A stretch of DNA of 64,000 nucleotides from CAVVSQ01 sp963848825 (GTDB lineage Bacteria > Planctomycetota > Planctomycetia > Gemmatales > Gemmataceae): the NCBI GenBank assembly GCA_963848825.1, contig CAWKFA010000010.1, positions 62,001 through 126,000 on the forward strand, in the 5' to 3' direction. Made by a program: the position numbers and the translations under genes. Numbering within the stretch: the stretch's first letter is position 1; every line of letters begins with the position of its first letter. The notes under the pieces were generated by a model. The model ran no database searches, was not told the origin of the DNA, and saw only the letters and a program-made list of their open reading frames with translations. Below, one piece after another: positions 39,761 through 49,636 of the stretch.

Positions 39761-40178
39761 TTAGCGATTTTCGAATTCGCGCATCAATTGGCGAAAGCGC
39801 GGATCGTCGCGAATGGCGTCCAGATCGTGATCTTCTTTCAGATAACGAAAATCGCGGTACCCTAGTTCGAGGGCGCGACGCAAGGTCTTCGAGCGCGAGT
39901 TCATGCTTCTTGACGAGGCAAAAACTACAGGCCAGGTTGTAATGGGCCAGGGGATCGCTGGGACGAAGGTGCACCAGGCGTTTGTCGATGTGGAGGCCTT
40001 CGGCGAACCGACCCTTGAGCGTGAGGTTGTTGCCCTGAACCCGCAGCACGTCTACATAGTCGGGGTTTCGTTCCAGGATGCGTCCAAAGAAATCCAGTTC
40101 AAAATCAAGCTGGCTCAACTCGGCGTGACGAATCATCGTGCTACTGGCCGCCGCTGACTCTTCGTGCTTGCCCTTCAT
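39761..40178 (-). CDS. Small TPR-repeat protein (one frameshift)
   Basis: About 138 residues. The ATG at 40178 follows GCAGGGGGAAAATC. Sequence such as RNPDYVDVLRVQGNNLTLKG and RPSDPLAHYNLACSFCL forms about three TPR units. After a break near 39885 the other frame continues RRALELGYRDFRYLKEDHDL and ends FENR at 39761. The end RDDPRFRQLM is typical of planctomycete TPR proteins. The CoA-transferase pair follows after 58 bases; a link is not apparent. Confidence 0.78.
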
Positions 40179-40281
40179 GATTTTCCCCCTGCGAAGTCGG
40201 CCTCGTCTGCTGAGACCATTGGCCTGTCCACGTGCAGTATAGCCAAGGGGAGTTGGCAACGCAATCGAATCGCGCGGCCTT

Positions 40282-41184
40282 TTATGGCGCGGCGTGCGCG
40301 GTCAAGGTAAAAACCGCCACTTCCGGACGAACGCCATAACGAATGCGGAAACCGAAGCCCACACCCTTGTTGACGTAGAGTTGCGTATTGTCAACGTGAT
40401 AAAGGCCGGCGGCAAAGCGCCGCCCGCTCGGACCGAGCGCCACCCGGCCGACGCCCGGCAAGTTGACCTGCCCGCCATGCGTGTGGCCCGACAGCATCAA
40501 ATCGCAGCGCCGGCCATGCAGATGCTCGACGGTGCAGGGATTGTGGGCGAGCAAAACGCGCGGCACCGTCGGACAAAGGCCCGCGAACGTGCGTTCCAAA
40601 TCGCAGACACGGCTCCACAAATCGTCAACACCCGCCAGGTAAAGCTGGTGCCCATCGCGGTGCAAAACTTGCGTTTCATTCTGGAGCACGCGAATGCCCT
40701 GGTCCTTGAGCGCGTCCGCCACCGCGCGATGGAGGTGTTGATGGCGGCGAATGCCCAGCGCGTTACGCACCGAAAAGTCATGGTTGCCAAGGACCGCGAA
40801 TACGCCAAACGGACAGCGCAAGCGTCCCAGGACCTGCGCCACCTGGCCCACATGGTGAAAGCCCTTGTGGACAAAGTCGCCCGTCAGCACGATGAGGTCC
40901 GGGTGTTGCGCGTGGGCCAGGTCGACGGCTTCCTTGAGAAACGCCGGCGTGACATGGCGGCTGCCGTGAAAATCCGACATCTGCACGATGCGCAAACCAT
41001 CGAAGCGTGGCGAAAGATTGGCGATCGGGATTTGCAGGCGATTGAGCTCGAGCCAGGTCGGCTCGACATGAGTTGCATAGGTCAAACGGGCCCAGTTACG
41101 GCCGATCCAGCGAGCGACCCGACCTTTGGGCGGATGATTTTCCGCCTCCGCACGCATCCACGCGGCGAACTTATTCATCACCAT
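40282..41184 (-). CDS. Metallophosphoesterase (YkuE-like)
   Basis: A 300-residue calcineurin-type phosphoesterase with all metal-binding motifs: QMSDFHGSRH, VLTGDFVHKG, FAVLGNHDFS, LLAHNP and LMLSGHTHGGQVNLPG. Similar proteins include YkuE and UDP-2,3-diacylglucosamine hydrolases; the true substrate is unknown. No signal peptide, but a basic/amphipathic N-terminus could associate with membrane. The start at 41184 or 41178 is uncertain. Monocistronic. Confidence 0.88.
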   Translation of the reverse strand: MVMNKFAAWMRAEAENHPPKGRVARWIGRNWARLTYATHVEPTWLELNRLQIPIANLSPRFDGLRIVQMSDFHGSRHVTPAFLKEAVDLAHAQHPDLIVLTGDFVHKGFHHVGQVAQVLGRLRCPFGVFAVLGNHDFSVRNALGIRRHQHLHRAVADALKDQGIRVLQNETQVLHRDGHQLYLAGVDDLWSRVCDLERTFAGLCPTVPRVLLAHNPCTVEHLHGRRCDLMLSGHTHGGQVNLPGVGRVALGPSGRRFAAGLYHVDNTQLYVNKGVGFGFRIRYGVRPEVAVFTLTAHAAP

Positions 41185-41301
41185 AGCGGAAGTTTCTCGG
41201 CCCCGGCTTGACAATAGGGCGCCGGCTTCGAACCGGCGCCCGCCGTGCTATTATAGGCATGCCCAGGGACCGCTGGATACGTTAATGATGATCCGCCGGA
41301 T

Positions 41302-41730
41302 TTATTTTTCCGGTTCGAAATCGTCGTCCTCTTCATCCTCGTCTTCATCGTCGTCGTCTTCGTCATCCTCATCATCGTCGTCAAAGTCCTCGTCATCGAA
41401 GTCTTCGTCGTCGAAATCTTCCTCATCGAAGTCGTCGTCTTCGAGGTCCTCCTCTTCGAATTCCTCGTCATCGAAGTCTTCGTCTTCGTCGTCTTCCTCC
41501 TCCTCGTCTTCCACTTCGAGGCCGTCGCCTTCCTCGGTGGCGAAGTCATCGTCCTCGTCGTCCTCTTCCTCACCTTCCGCGTCATCCTCCTCATCGTCGC
41601 CTTCTTCCTCTTCTTCGAGGTCGTCATCCTCATCCTTGGCGACGACCCAGGGCAGAGGCACGCAGTCGATTTCCCAAAAGGGGGATGCGGGTTCCGTAAC
41701 GGTTAATAAGGCCAATTTTCCACCGAACAT
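41302..41730 (-). CDS. Extremely acidic low-complexity protein
   Basis: About 142 residues. The N-terminal 30 (MFGGKLALLTVTEPASPFWE) are ordinary and contain hydrophobic residues. From residue 33 nearly every residue is Asp or Glu, with spaced Phe (FDDEEFEEEDLEDDDFDEED), ending FEPEK. GAGGAT lies eight bases before the ATG at 41730. It is coded by GAC/GAG triplets, so other frames are also open, giving Ser-rich and Lys/Arg-rich shadows; the acidic reading has the best start. Predicted to be disordered and calcium- or cation-binding, or a histone/nucleic-acid mimic; unknown function. Confidence 0.65.
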   Translation of the reverse strand: MFGGKLALLTVTEPASPFWEIDCVPLPWVVAKDEDDDLEEEEEGDDEEDDAEGEEEDDEDDDFATEEGDGLEVEDEEEEDDEDEDFDDEEFEEEDLEDDDFDEEDFDDEDFDDEDFDDDDEDDEDDDDEDEDEEDDDFEPEK

Positions 41731-41969
41731 CAGATAATCCTCGGGCACGGATTTTAGTTAATGACAACCTTTTGTTTACCGACTCGTTGTAATCCTTTGC
41801 TAGGAAAGTCGTTTTGGGTCGTCAAGGCACCAAAACCCTTTCTTGGCAACTATTTTTTAAGGCCCTGCGCGCCGGGTCCCTGGTATTTTCGTGGGCCTCT
41901 TGACATGCCAGGGGCCAACCCGGGCATTGCCGACCGACTTACCGACATTCTTCGTCTCGCGGGCCGCCA

Positions 41970-43890
41970 TCAGTTGAGCTCGACTGCCTCTTCCCAGTGC
42001 TCATACAGTTGTTTTAGTTCAGTTTTGACGTCTTCGAAGGCCTTCATGGTTTCTTTGACCTTGCCGCCCTCGCGGTAGAGTTCTGGCGAGGCCAGTTGCG
42101 TTTCCAGGTCTCGAAGGCGCAGTTTCCGCGCTGGCGATCGCTCCCTCGAGTTCCTCGACTTTACGGTAAGGAAAACGCCGTTTACGCTTGGTTTTCGATT
42201 TGTCGGCCGCATCCTCCCCCTTGCTGCCGGGGGCCGGGCGCGTCGTTTCTTTCTTGGCATGCTGTCCGGCGCGGCCGTTTTCCTGCTGGAGAGCCTGCAT
42301 GCGCTCGTAAGTGTCATAGTTGCCGTAAATGACCTGAACGCGCCCGTCCCCCTCGAGCACCAGGAGCAGATCGACCACTCGATTGAGGAAATAGCGATCG
42401 TGACTGACGACAATGGCCGAACCATCGAAATCCAATAGCGCCTGCTCCAGGGCGTCACAGGCCCAGATGTCCAGGTGGTTGGTCGGTTCATCCAGGACCA
42501 GGACATTGGCACCGCGAGCAACTAGCCGCGCCAGGGCTGCCCGGCTGCGCTCACCACCGGACAGCTTGCCAACCAGCTGATTGACCTGGTCGCCGACCAA
42601 GCCGAACCGTCCGAGCAGGTCCCGCATCGCTTGCTCGTTGGCGTCGGCGTCCTCGTGGGGCCAGACAGCCCGAATGACCGATTTGTCGCTGGGTAGCGTT
42701 TGCAGGTGCTGATCGTAATAACCAAAATCCACCAGGTGACCCAGGTCGAGCCGCCCGCTATCCGCCTTGTCGTCCCCCAAAAGAACACGCAAGAGAGTCG
42801 TCTTGCCCGAGCCATTGGGCCCCAGGATGCCCAGGCGCTGGCCGCGCTTGAGGCTGAAGCTAAGCCCCATAAAGAGTGGCCGATCATAGGCCTTGCTCAG
42901 GTCCTCCGCATGCACGATGACGTCGCCAGTGCGCCGAACGTTGCCGAAATGCATGCGCGGAACATCCACCAGCGTCGGCCGTTCCACGCGTTCGAGGCGA
43001 TCAAGGGCTTTTTGGCGCGAGGCGGCCTGTTTGTGCAACTGGCCATAATGCACGCGCGCGGATGTATTCTTCCTGCTTGTCGATATGCTCCTGCTGAGCC
43101 TCCCACGCCTTGAGTTTCAGCTCGTAGCGCTCGCGGCTCAGGCGCCGATAAGCCTGGTAATTGCCCGGGTAAGACTCGATGTGTCCGGCATTCAACTCGA
43201 ACACACGGGTGACCACCTTGTCGAGGAAATAGCGGTCATGGCTGACGATCAACATCGCCTCGGGCTGCTTGACAAGATAGTCCTCCAGCCAGCGGGTGGC
43301 GGCGATGTCGAGATGATTGCTGGGTTCATCCAGCAACATGACGTCCGGCGCGGCCAGCAGCAGTTTGGCGAGCATGAGCCGGCTCTGCTGGCCCCCCGAA
43401 AAGGTCGCTACCTCCCGGTCGTAGTCCACCGGCAGAAAGCCCAGGCCGTCGAGAACGTGTTCGATGCGATGATCGACGTTATAGGCATCGTGATAGCGCA
43501 GCATTTCGTTGAGGCGCTCATAGCGCGCGGACAAGGTCTTGCGAGCGCCTTCATCGGCGGCGCTGGCGAGCGCCTCGGCGGTTCGCACCATGTCCTCGTG
43601 GGCCTTCACCAACTCATCGAGCGCGGAGCGCGCCTCATCAAAAAGCGAGCGCCCGGTGAAAATTGAGGTTGCTGGTGAAGAAGTGAAATACGCGCCCCGG
43701 CGTGCAGTCGAACTTCCCCGACGTCCGGTTTGTCCAAACCGGCAAGGATACGCAGGAGCGTGGTTTTGCCCGCTCCATTGGGCCCCACCAGGCCGACGCG
43801 CTGGCCAGCACCTAATTCAAACCCCAGCTCCTCAAACAAGGGAGTCGCATCGAAACCACGCGAGAGTTGAGAACAACTTAAAAGCAACAT
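41970..43890 (-). CDS. ABC-F family ATPase (three frameshifts)
   Basis: A soluble ABC-F protein of about 640 residues that would act on ribosomes. The first ATPase has GPNGAGKTTLLRILAGL, FSGGQQSRLMLAKLLL and VMLLDEPSNHLDIA. The second has GILGPNGSGKTTLLRVLLG, KLSGGERSRAALARLVA and VLVLDEPTNHLDIW. The C-terminus is a basic linker (KSKTKRKRRFPYRK) and a coiled coil (RLRDLETQLASPELYREGGK), as in the Uup/EttA branch. Breaks are near 43660, 43040 and 42150. Divergent from larE. It lacks transmembrane segments. Confidence 0.88.
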
Positions 43891-44040
43891 AATGATTATG
43901 ATACGATGGCCACGCTGGAAAATGAGGGTGGCGATGTCCGATCCACGCGCATCGCCTGCCCGCGCAATAAAATCCTCACGCCAGGCCGCAAGGGAATTTA
44001 ACCTCTGCCAAAATCAACGCCTACCGTTTATCATGACCTT

Positions 44041-44894
44041 ATGAAGGAAATCGTTGATCTCCCGGCCGCTCTCGAAACCAAGCGTGACAGCCTTCTCGCG
44101 GTGCTGCGCTCCTGCGGCAAGGTGGCGGTCGCCTTTAGCGGCGGGATCGATAGCACGGTGGTTGCCAAGGCCGCCCAGCTGGCCCTTGGCGGCGGGGCCG
44201 TGGCTGTGACGGCCGACAGTCCCAGCGTCCCCGCGCGGAGATCCTCGAAGCCGGCCAACTGGCCCGGCAGATTGGCATCGAGCATCGCCTGGTGTCGACC
44301 ACCGAGTTCGCCGACCCGGATTATGTGCGAAACGATGGCACACGCTGTTATTTTTGTAAAGACGAATTGTACACGCGCATCGAAGGCCTGCTGCCGGAGC
44401 TGGGTGCTGCCGTCATATGCAGCGGCGCGAACCTCGATGACCAGGGGGATTATCGCCCCGGGCTCAAGGCCGCCGCGCAGCACCACGTCCGTCATCCCTT
44501 GCAAGAGGCTGGTTTCACGAAAGCCGACGTTCGCGACCTGGCCCGCTACTGGCAGCTGCCGACGTGGGACAAACCCGCGTCCCCCTGTCTTTCCAGCCGG
44601 CTTGCTCCCGGCGTCCAGGTGACCGTCGAACGCACGGCGCGTATCGAGGCCGCCGAGGCCTATTTGAAGGAACTGGGGCTACGCGACTGTCGCGTTCGCC
44701 TTCATGAAGGCGAACTCGCGCGCATCGAAGTGCCCGTATCCGCAATCGCCAACCTCGCGTCCGCCGAAATCCGCGCAGCCCTCGTAAAACGATTTCTGGA
44801 GTTAGGCTTCGCGTTCATCACCCTCGACCTCGAAGGTTTCCGTTCCGGCAGCCTCAATTCACTCGTGCCGCTGGAAACGAAACGGCTGTTTTGA
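44041..44894 (+). CDS. larE: ATP-dependent sacrificial sulfur transferase LarE (one frameshift)
   Basis: LarE thiolates the nickel-pincer cofactor precursor using ATP and donates sulfur from a Cys in many members. The PP-loop is VAFSGGIDSTVVAKA. After a break at the C run 44229-44232 (one C apparently missing; the natural frame reads RAEILEAGQLA) it continues NDGTRCYFCKDELY, CSGANLDDQGDYRPGL and DKPASPCLSSRL. Cys residues in the RCYFC and SPCLSSR motifs are candidates for sulfur donation or an Fe-S site. No larA, larB or larC is adjacent, so it may serve another thiolation. Confidence 0.87.
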
Positions 44895-44932
44895 TGACTT
44901 TTTCCGGGCCTTTCACCCAGGAGGCAAACCTC

Positions 44933-45190
44933 ATGAGCCCGCTTTCCGCCAACAAAGCCCTCGACAACTTCTTTTTCGAAGCGCGCAGCAAGCTGCTTGA
45001 CCTGGCCGCGTTTCTCGATCGCATCAACCGTGGTCGCGACGCCGGCGCCGTCGGCACCGACCCGCGCCTGGATAAAATTCGCCGTGCCCTCGAAGTGCTG
45101 CACGATCAAAGCGGCGGCCGGGCCGAGCGCATCCAGCAGATTTTCTCGCTGGAATATGATCCCCTCTGGGAAAAGCCGCAGCCAGGATAG
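44933..45190 (+). CDS. Small protein of unknown function
   Basis: An 85-residue soluble protein starting at an ATG that follows CCAGGAGGCAAACCTC, 38 bases after larE. It has a helical, charge-rich sequence (FFFEARSKLLDLAAFLDRIN) and ends DPLWEKPQPG. No recognised domain. Likely co-transcribed with larE. Followed by two MITE-like repeats. Confidence 0.6.
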   Translation: MSPLSANKALDNFFFEARSKLLDLAAFLDRINRGRDAGAVGTDPRLDKIRRALEVLHDQSGGRAERIQQIFSLEYDPLWEKPQPG

Positions 45191-45219
45191 CGACAATGTC
45201 GAGTAGCCCGCGCAGACCT

Positions 45220-45350
45220 GTAGGGTGGGTCAAGCGTACTCGCGCTGACCCACCGATGCACCCGCGGCGTCTATTAGATTCGGTAAGGTGAGTGGGTCAT
45301 CATTCCGCCATTTCGGTGGGTCAGCGCGAGTACGCTTCGACCCACCCTAC
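45220..45350. repeat. MITE-like inverted-repeat element, copy 3
   Basis: Arms at 45220-45254 and 45315-45350 flank 60 bases. The arm is GTAGGGTGGGTCAAGCG ... CGCTGACCCACC. The internal segment differs from copies 1 and 2 but is related to copy 4. Confidence 0.85.
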
Positions 45351-45390
45351 GGCCCTCGGCGGCAATCTCCCGCGAGGGTTACGCAGACCT

Positions 45391-45517
45391 GTAGGGTGGG
45401 TCAAGCGTAATCGCGCTGACCCACCGATGCACCGCGGAGTTATTCGATTCGCTAAGGCGAGTGGATTATCATTCCGCATTTCGGTGGGTCAGCGCACGTA
45501 CGCTTGACCCACCCTAC
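45391..45517. repeat. MITE-like inverted-repeat element, copy 4
   Basis: Arms at 45391-45425 and 45483-45517 around 57 bases. The preceding CGCAGACCT is shared with copy 3, so the two are tandem duplicates at about 171 bases. The right arm ends 16 bases before the esterase stop. Confidence 0.85.
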
Positions 45518-45532
45518 GGGAATGGTGATAGG

Positions 45533-46974
45533 CTAATTCTCGCCAAGAAACCGCTCGGCCATTTCACGCGCAATCCGGCGCGTAGCTTTTGATCCATGAG
45601 GGTGCCGTGATCGCGGCCGGGAAAAATCTCGATTACGGCGTCGCTTTCCAGGTCCTTCAGGCTCTTCTGCAAAAGCATGGTGGCGCCTTCCAGGTAGAAG
45701 GTGTCGTCCGCGCCCATGTAAACATGGAGTTTGCCGGCGAGTTTCGGGCCCAGCGCGGGCCAATTTCTTTTGAGGACCATGCGGATGTCGTATTTCTCCC
45801 AGGCCCTGGCTACCGTGGGGTCGATCGCCCCTGTCTGGCGGTCCCACAGCGGTGCCGGTAATCCGTCAGGCTTTTTGGGGCTGAAGACGGCTTCAAAGGA
45901 GAAGAGCTGCCCCCCTCGTCCTAGAACGACTTCCATATCGTTAAATGCTTGATAAAAGATGATCGGCTTGCCAGCCCTGCGGGCGAGCGGGCGCTCCGTG
46001 CCTTGATCGTCGTGAAAGATGTTGCTACCTGGAGCGTAGATGTTCACTTTTTGAAAATCGCGAAAATCCACCGGGTCGGGAGCCGTCGACCAGACACCGC
46101 CAAAGAAATCGGGATAAGTTACTTGCAGCCATAAGCTCGACCAGCCGCCCGAGGAGTGACCCGTGACGAAACGGGCCGCTGGTACGCCAAGGGCGCGATA
46201 GGCACTTTCGATGGCTGGCACGAGTTCGCCAATCAATGCCTGCCCGTAGGGCCCATTGTTGGCGGAATCGGCGAAGACGTGATGGCCCAGGCGGCAACTG
46301 GGGTCGAGGACCACGTGAATAAATTCGGCGCCGACGTCGGGAACATTGCGGCTAGCCACGTTAAAGGCCAGGTGATGATCACCGCCAAAGCCCGGTATCT
46401 CATAAATCACGGGAAAGCGGCGGGCCGGGTCATCGTCATAAGACTTTGGCAAGACTACACCGGCGCGCAGCCGTATTGGTTTGCCGTGGAAAGTGCTCAA
46501 CAGCGCGCTTGGGATATCCACGAGCTTGACGCGAGCCGTCTCGGTGAAGGGTCGCGGCTTCACCACACGATCAATGGACAGCGTTACCGGTCCAGTTTTA
46601 TTAACATCCAGATCAACCAGCAGCGGCTTGCTGAAGCCATTGCCCGGCGCAGCCAAAGAATTCTGCCCACCCTGATCCATGTCCATGATTGCCTGGAGAT
46701 AGTAACTACCCGCCACCAACTTGCCCAACGGTTCGGGAAAATGACATTGAGGCTCGAAGGCGAGCGTCTCTCCGGGCTTCCAGAGCTTGACGTCCTGGGC
46801 GAAGAATGGCTCAGGCTTGAACCAATTCTGCTTGAACACTCCCTCTTTAAGGGACTGGCGTGATGCAATCACGAAAACGCGTCCCGAGAACGGCGAAGCG
46901 CTGACCTCCCTGGTGAATTGAAGCTCGAAACGAACGGGTCCCGGCGTGGCGGCAGGCTCTTGCGCTGGTGTCAC
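45533..46974 (-). CDS. Esterase/alpha-beta hydrolase family protein (one or more frameshifts)
   Basis: About 480 residues. N-terminal beta-sandwich-like half (ELQFTREVSASPFSGRVFVI), then an esterase domain with VVLPKSYDDDPARRFPVIYE, a nucleophile elbow FVTGHSSGGWSSLWL and a C-terminal His in IFPGRDHGTLMDQ. Similar to enterochelin-esterase-like or feruloyl-esterase-like proteins; substrate unknown. The C-terminus breaks near 45572, the other frame ending EMAERFLGEN at 45533. Upstream of the GTG at 46974, SKLALLVAV looks like part of a signal peptide whose Met is in another frame, so the true start may be near 47012. Confidence 0.75.
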
Positions 46975-47136
46975 GGCGACCAGCAGCGCAAGTTTCGAGC
47001 GCGAGATGCATGAAGGGCTCCCGAGTGAAAGTTGCTCTGATTATCGCGCACGAAGATGCCCACGCCTAGGGCGATCTATCCGGGAACTGATAAATTGGAA
47101 CTGAAGAATGCGCGGCATCGTCCTGGGAGGGGTAGT

Positions 47137-48402
47137 ATGCTAACTCGGCTCCGCCTCTGTGGTCTGCTCGTCCTGTTCACGGTGGCCAATGGGAAGGCCG
47201 ATGAACCGACTCGAGATTGGCCGCGCTATTTGGGCCCGACCAGTAATGCCATCTCAGCCGAGAAAGGGCTCAACTGGGACTGGCGGCAGCGACCCCCCAA
47301 AGTGCTGTGGAAAGTGCCGCTCGGCAGCGGCTATTCTTCGTTGACCATCGTCGGCGAGCAAGTCTTCACCCAGACCAAGCGCGGCTTGCGCGACATGGTC
47401 GTTTGCTTGAGTACCAAGGATGGCCGGGAACTGTGGGCTTACGACGCGGCACCAACCTATGTGGACTTCCAGAGACAGGGCGCTGGCCCTCGCTCAACAC
47501 CAACATTTCACAAGGGCAAGGTCTACTGCCTTTTTGGCGGCGGCGAATTGCTCTGCCTGACTACCGCCGGCGAGCTGGTGTGGCGCAAGGACATTTTTAA
47601 AGATAGCGATGCCCTCCCACCTGTTAACAAGGTCTTTTATTGGGGGGTGGCCTCGTCCCCTTACATTGAAGGCGACCTGGTGATCGTGCAGCCGGGTGGG
47701 GACAAAAGCAACTCGGTCGTAGCCTTCCATCAAGACACCGGTCAGATCGTTTGGAGCACTGGCGCTGACCCCATCGGCTACGCCTCTCCGATTGCGATCA
47801 CGGCCCTGGGCACCCGCCAGCTCGTCTGTCCGACCGGCACGTCGATGTTGGGCATTGATCCGGTCAAGGGAACCATTCTCTGGCGTTATCCTTTTGGCAA
47901 TCAATTCAAAACCAACTGCGCCAATCCTGTCTGGTCCGACAACGTTCTTTTCGTTTCAGCTGCTTACGCGACGGGCTGCGCGGCTCTGGATATTAAAAAA
48001 ACCTCCGGCGGAGCCTGGGAGATAAAAGAAATCTGGCGTGACAAGAAAATCATGCAAAACCTCTTCGCCACCAGCATTGTCCTGGACAAAAAGATATATG
48101 GCTGCAGTGGCGACTTGCGGGCGATTTTTCTGCGCTGCCTCGAGCTGGAAACTGGCAAGCTGCACTGGGAAGAGCGCCTGCCGGATCGGTCCAGTCTGCT
48201 GGCAGTCGATGGCCGCATATTGATCTGGGAGGAACATGGCAGTTTGCGTTACTGCGACGTCAATCCCCAGGCCTACGAGGCCAAAGGGGAGCTCGGTGAT
48301 TTGTTGACATTTAAATCGTGGGCGATGCCGGCCCTGGCGGACGGCAGGCTCTATTTACGCGATGAACGTCACGTTCTCTGCCTCGATTTACGCAAGAATT
48401 GA
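47137..48402 (+). CDS. PQQ-like beta-propeller protein, exported
   Basis: A 421-residue secreted propeller. The signal peptide is MLTRLRLCGLLVLFTVANGK, then DWPRYLGPTSNAISAEKGLN and blades such as VCLSTKDGRELWAYDA, AFHQDTGQIVWSTGAD and LELETGKLHWEERL. GGGAGGGGTAGT precedes the ATG at 47137. It is a shorter paralogue of 8233-9570 and 26906-28327. No adjacent gene clarifies its role; it is divergent from the esterase and precedes carA. Confidence 0.87.
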   Translation: MLTRLRLCGLLVLFTVANGKADEPTRDWPRYLGPTSNAISAEKGLNWDWRQRPPKVLWKVPLGSGYSSLTIVGEQVFTQTKRGLRDMVVCLSTKDGRELWAYDAAPTYVDFQRQGAGPRSTPTFHKGKVYCLFGGGELLCLTTAGELVWRKDIFKDSDALPPVNKVFYWGVASSPYIEGDLVIVQPGGDKSNSVVAFHQDTGQIVWSTGADPIGYASPIAITALGTRQLVCPTGTSMLGIDPVKGTILWRYPFGNQFKTNCANPVWSDNVLFVSAAYATGCAALDIKKTSGGAWEIKEIWRDKKIMQNLFATSIVLDKKIYGCSGDLRAIFLRCLELETGKLHWEERLPDRSSLLAVDGRILIWEEHGSLRYCDVNPQAYEAKGELGDLLTFKSWAMPALADGRLYLRDERHVLCLDLRKN

Positions 48403-48509
48403 ACCTGGCGGTCGTTCTTCTAATGTAGAAGGGGACAAATAAGCGGCCTCCGTTCGCGTGCGCCCGTGCTGGCGGGCAGAACGGGTCGCATTCTTGACCG
48501 GGAAACAGC

Positions 48510-49628
48510 ATGACGAAACCTGTCGCGAAACTGGCACTGGCCGATGGCACCGTCTTCACGGGCCACGGTTTCGGCGCCTCCGGCGAAGCGTTCGGTGAAG
48601 TCGTTTTCAACACCAGCATGACCGGTTATCAGGAAGTTTTGACCGATCCCTCGTACAAGGGACAGATCGTCACGATGACGTATCCGCTCATCGGGAACTA
48701 TGGCACCAATAGCGAGGACATGGAGTCACGCAAGCCACAAGTCGAAGGTTTTATCGTTCGAGAATTGACCCGCATCCCCAGCAACTTTCGGTCAACTAGC
48801 TCGCTGGATGCTTACCTGGCGGCTAATGGTGTCCTGGGTATCGAAGGCCTGGATACCCGCGCCCTCGTTCGTCGTCTTCGCGTGCGGGGGGCGATGACCG
48901 GCGTACTGTCAACGACCGATTTGGATGATAGTTCCCTGGTGCACAAGGCGACCTATAGTCCGACGATCGTGGGTCGTGACCTGACCAAAAGCGTCATGCC
49001 CGACCACTCCTTTGTCTGGGACAAGGGCTGGAATACTGCGTTCTCTTCCCAGGATTTGCACCACGGCCCGAAAAGGCACCGTGTGGTGGCCATGGATTTT
49101 GGGATGAAGTGGAACATTCTGCGCTGCCTGGTGGAGATTGGTTGCGATGTCACCGTCGTGCCCGGCACCGCATCCGCGGAGGAGGTTTTGAATCTGAATC
49201 CCGACGGCATCTTTCTGTCCAATGGCCCGGGTGACCCCGAACCTTTGGGGTATGCCCACCAGACGATCCGCCAGCTGGTCGGCAAGAAGCCGTTATTCGG
49301 CATCTGCCTTGGACATCAACTGCTCGGACTGGCCCTGGGGGCCAAGACCTTCAAACTCAAATTTGGTCACCGCGGCGCCAATCAGCCCGTCCTTAATCAA
49401 CTCACCAAACGCGTGGAAATCACCACCCAGAATCATGGCTTTGCCGTGAGCGCCGAGTCGCTGCCGGGCGAAATGGAACCGACGCACGTAAATCTCAACG
49501 ATGGCACCCTGGAAGGCATGCGCCACCGCAGTTATCCCGTCTTCAGCGTCCAGTATCATCCGGAAGCCGCGGCCGGCCCGCACGATAGCACTTATCTCTT
49601 CGAGGACTTCCGCAAGCTGATGGAATGA
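48510..49628 (+). CDS. carA: Carbamoyl-phosphate synthase small subunit
   Basis: An intact 372-residue glutaminase subunit that supplies ammonia to CarB for pyrimidine and arginine synthesis. Features are LALADGTVFTGHGFGASGEA, VVFNTSMTGYQEVLTDPSY, FLSNGPGDPEP, the nucleophile Cys in FGICLGHQLLGLALGA and the His/Glu pair in FSVQYHPEAAAGP. Length and motif order are canonical. carB is not adjacent, which is common in planctomycetes. The gene is convergent with a zinc-ribbon gene nine bases away. Confidence 0.96.
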   Translation: MTKPVAKLALADGTVFTGHGFGASGEAFGEVVFNTSMTGYQEVLTDPSYKGQIVTMTYPLIGNYGTNSEDMESRKPQVEGFIVRELTRIPSNFRSTSSLDAYLAANGVLGIEGLDTRALVRRLRVRGAMTGVLSTTDLDDSSLVHKATYSPTIVGRDLTKSVMPDHSFVWDKGWNTAFSSQDLHHGPKRHRVVAMDFGMKWNILRCLVEIGCDVTVVPGTASAEEVLNLNPDGIFLSNGPGDPEPLGYAHQTIRQLVGKKPLFGICLGHQLLGLALGAKTFKLKFGHRGANQPVLNQLTKRVEITTQNHGFAVSAESLPGEMEPTHVNLNDGTLEGMRHRSYPVFSVQYHPEAAAGPHDSTYLFEDFRKLME

Positions 49629-49636
49629 CGGCTTGC

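Noticed and set aside
41285..41737. Long Ser-rich frame on the plus strand and Lys/Arg/Thr-rich frame on the minus strand
   Set aside because: They are readings of the same GAC/GAG-rich DNA in other frames; the acidic minus frame has a ribosome site and a non-repetitive N-terminus.
45205..45530. Possible CRISPR array from regularly spaced repeats
   Set aside because: The repeats alternate in orientation and are inverted pairs with related inner sequences; there are no unique spacers and no cas genes.
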